NCBI RefSeq assembly: GCF_005048205.1
Contig: NZ_SUMF01000001.1
Span: 434,001-498,000, forward strand
Source of the DNA: Chitiniphilus eburneus
GTDB lineage: Bacteria; Pseudomonadota; Gammaproteobacteria; Burkholderiales; Chitinibacteraceae
Length of the DNA: 64,000 nucleotides
Direction: 5' to 3'
Both the position numbers and the translations under genes were made by a program. Shown here one piece after another: positions 62,736-64,000 of this stretch; position 1 is the stretch's first letter; the number at the start of each line of letters is the position of its first letter. The notes beneath the pieces are model-generated. The model ran no database searches and was not told the origin of the DNA. It worked only from the letters and a program-made list of their open reading frames with translations.

Positions 62736-62824
62736 GCCTGTTTTCAGGGATTGCCACGCGGGGGGCCTCTTCGGCCCGATCCCGCGGGGGCTCCGAACGC
62801 TGTCGTGAATGATCGTAAACAGGC
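62736..62824 (+). promoter_or_regulatory. Nested stem between gshA and gshB
   Basis: GCCTGTTT (62736-62743) pairs exactly with AAACAGGC (62817-62824). Inside lie CGCGGG (62757-62762) with CCCGCG (62780-62785), and GGCC on both sides of TCTTC (62764-62767, 62773-62776). The right outer arm contains the CAGG that is the best ribosome binding site for gshB. No T-run follows, so a translational rather than termination role is more likely. Confidence 0.45.
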
Positions 62825-62830
62825 TCTGAA

Positions 62831-63802
62831 ATGAACCTACTCGTCGTCGCCGATCCCCTCCAGGGCTTCAAGATCCACAAGGACTCCACCTACGTCATGC
62901 TGCGCGAAGCGGCGCGGCGCGGCTGGACGCTATGGTTCTGCGAGGCCGCCGACCTGCGCGTGAGCGAAGGCGTGGTCGAAGCCCGCTCCCGCCCGCTGGC
63001 CTTCACCGATACCCAGGAATACCAGCACTGGTTCGAACTGGGCGGCGCCGAGACCCGCGCACTACGCGATTTCGACGCGGTGCTGATGCGCACCGACCCA
63101 CCATTCGACCAGCAATACCTGTACGCCACGCACCTGTTCACGTTGGCCGAACAGCAAGGCGCCAGGGTGTTCAACCCCGGCCAGACACTGCGCGACTACA
63201 ACGAAAAACTCGCCATCCTGCGCTTTCCCGAGGTGATCGCACCCACCCGCGTCACCCAACGCGCGGCGGACTTGCGCGACTTCCTCGCCGAGCATGGCGA
63301 CATCATTCTCAAGCCGCTGGACGGCATGGGGGGGACCGGTATCTTCCGCCTCACGCGGCAGGACCCGAACATCGGCTCCATCATCGAGACACTGACGCAC
63401 AACGAAACGCGCACCGTGATGGCACAGCGCTACATTCCCGCCATCGTCGATGGCGACAAACGCATCCTGCTGATCGACGGCATACCGGTGGACTGGTGCC
63501 TGGCGCGCGTGCCGCTGGCCGGCGAAACACGCGGCAACCTCGCCGCGGGCGGCACCGGCTACGCCCGGCCGCTCAGCCCGCGCGATCGCGAGATCGCCGA
63601 ATCGCTCGGCCCGCGCCTCGCCGCGGCCGGGCTGCTGCTGGTCGGCCTGGACGTGATCGGTGACTACGTCACCGAGATCAACGTCACCAGCCCGACCTGC
63701 TTCCAGGAAATCACCCAGCAATCGGGCATCGACGTGCCGGCCTTGTTCATCGATGCGCTGGAGCGCAAGGTCACCGCCGCTTCACGTCGGAAAGAAGGTT
63801 GA
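62831..63802 (+). CDS. gshB: Glutathione synthetase GshB
   Basis: GshB adds glycine to gamma-glutamylcysteine. The 323-residue product is an ATP-grasp enzyme: [103 protein letters not shown] and [15 protein letters not shown] are all conserved. It follows gshA, the usual pair. Downstream is repeat copy C. Confidence 0.98.
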   Translation: MNLLVVADPLQGFKIHKDSTYVMLREAARRGWTLWFCEAADLRVSEGVVEARSRPLAFTDTQEYQHWFELGGAETRALRDFDAVLMRTDPPFDQQYLYATHLFTLAEQQGARVFNPGQTLRDYNEKLAILRFPEVIAPTRVTQRAADLRDFLAEHGDIILKPLDGMGGTGIFRLTRQDPNIGSIIETLTHNETRTVMAQRYIPAIVDGDKRILLIDGIPVDWCLARVPLAGETRGNLAAGGTGYARPLSPRDREIAESLGPRLAAAGLLLVGLDVIGDYVTEINVTSPTCFQEITQQSGIDVPALFIDALERKVTAASRRKEG

Positions 63803-63815
63803 GTGAAAGCACTGT

Positions 63816-63972
63816 CGGGAAGGGAGCCCCTGGGCAGGGGAAAGCGGGAAGGGGGAAGCGTCAACGCACGTTGGTGGTCCGCGTGGCACCGTGTCCGTTC
63901 GACAATGAACAACGCTTGGCGCAGCCACTGCCCCGCCCTTCCCTCTTCCCCCGTCTCTCTTTCCCCCCGCAG
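63816..63972. repeat. Purine-arm/pyrimidine-arm inverted repeat, copy C
   Basis: Purine runs at 63816-63825 and 63832-63860 (core GGGGAAAGCGGGAAGGGGGA) face pyrimidine runs at 63931-63972 (core CCCTTCCCTCTTCCCCC, then TCTTTCCCCCC). The spacer is 70 bases. It lies just after gshB. No gene is recognised from 63803 to the right edge; the plus frame stays open but reads as composition. Confidence 0.6.
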
Positions 63973-64000
63973 CCTTCTCACCACCAGCTTGCGCTGGTTC

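Noticed and set aside
63803-64000. Plus frame starting GTG right after gshB and open to the edge
   Set aside because: It runs through both arms of repeat copy C and reads as low-complexity Gly/Arg then Pro/Ser; no ribosome site fits.

Overview
The window reads as a GC-rich betaproteobacterial chromosome. Gene content and order (mla-ibaG-murA-his, hinT-tatABC, petABC-sspAB, kdsDC-lptCAB-rpoN-hpf-ptsN-hprK-rapZ, hda beside purM, a short-form HisG, ubiX) are typical of Betaproteobacteria, and my guess is a Neisseriales-like lineage. That lineage is inferred from family recognition and synteny; no rRNA or tRNA gene was seen. Nearly all of the window is coding, and many neighbours overlap by 4 bases (ATGA or GTGA), which implies long translationally coupled operons.

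Layout. 1-1.0 kb: the 5' part of a PglL/Wzy-type O-glycan ligase that runs off the left edge. 1.1-7.5 kb (minus): hisB-hisH-hisA-hisF-(small exported protein)-hisI-hisE-hinT-tatA-tatB-tatC. 7.6-15.2 kb (minus): an RDD / SpoIIM / DUF4129 / DUF4350 / MoxR / DUF58 membrane-chaperone operon, preceded by a tandem RDD pair in which one copy has lost its middle. 15.4-17.1 kb: a GlxA-type AraC regulator divergent from an isochorismatase-family hydrolase, with an inverted repeat between them. 17.1-29.5 kb (minus): mlaFEDCBA, an ABC-2 exporter with a GNAT gene inside it, ibaG, a 57-aa membrane protein, murA, a DUF4870 protein, hisG, a DUF805 protein, a LysE exporter and hisD. 29.5-32.6 kb (plus): a decayed secretion/pilus-type locus (secretin-like and GspF-like remnants followed by intact GspL-like and GspM-like genes). 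32.7-37.9 kb: hda, purM, purN, a DUF3108 protein and an RsmB-like methyltransferase. 37.9-43.4 kb (minus): nif3-family gene, lipoprotein, petABC, sspA, sspB. 43.5-46.7 kb: a DegS/DegQ-like protease and a Kef-type antiporter. 46.9-56.1 kb (plus): KDO and LPS transport genes, rpoN, hpf, ptsN, hprK, rapZ, a NusG-domain-II protein, a Gx transporter and ubiX. 56.1-64 kb: a MATE exporter, dtd, asd, a hemerythrin, gshA and gshB.

The main theme is envelope biogenesis: LPS core sugar and transport, phospholipid asymmetry, peptidoglycan and Tat export are joined to histidine synthesis, respiration and nitrogen-PTS regulation. The ancestral betaproteobacterial chain mla-murA-hisGDCBHAFIE-hinT-tatABC appears to be broken by cargo at hisG/hisD and at hisD/hisB, and hisC is absent from the window.

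Most unusual features: four intergenic inverted repeats with a purine-rich arm followed by a pyrimidine-rich arm (7.6, 32.6, 34.6 and 63.9 kb), one of which supplies the C-terminal tail of Hda; the decayed Gsp-like locus; the internally deleted RDD duplicate; and several structured intergenic leaders (tatA-tatB, purM-purN, gshA-gshB, upstream of mlaF).
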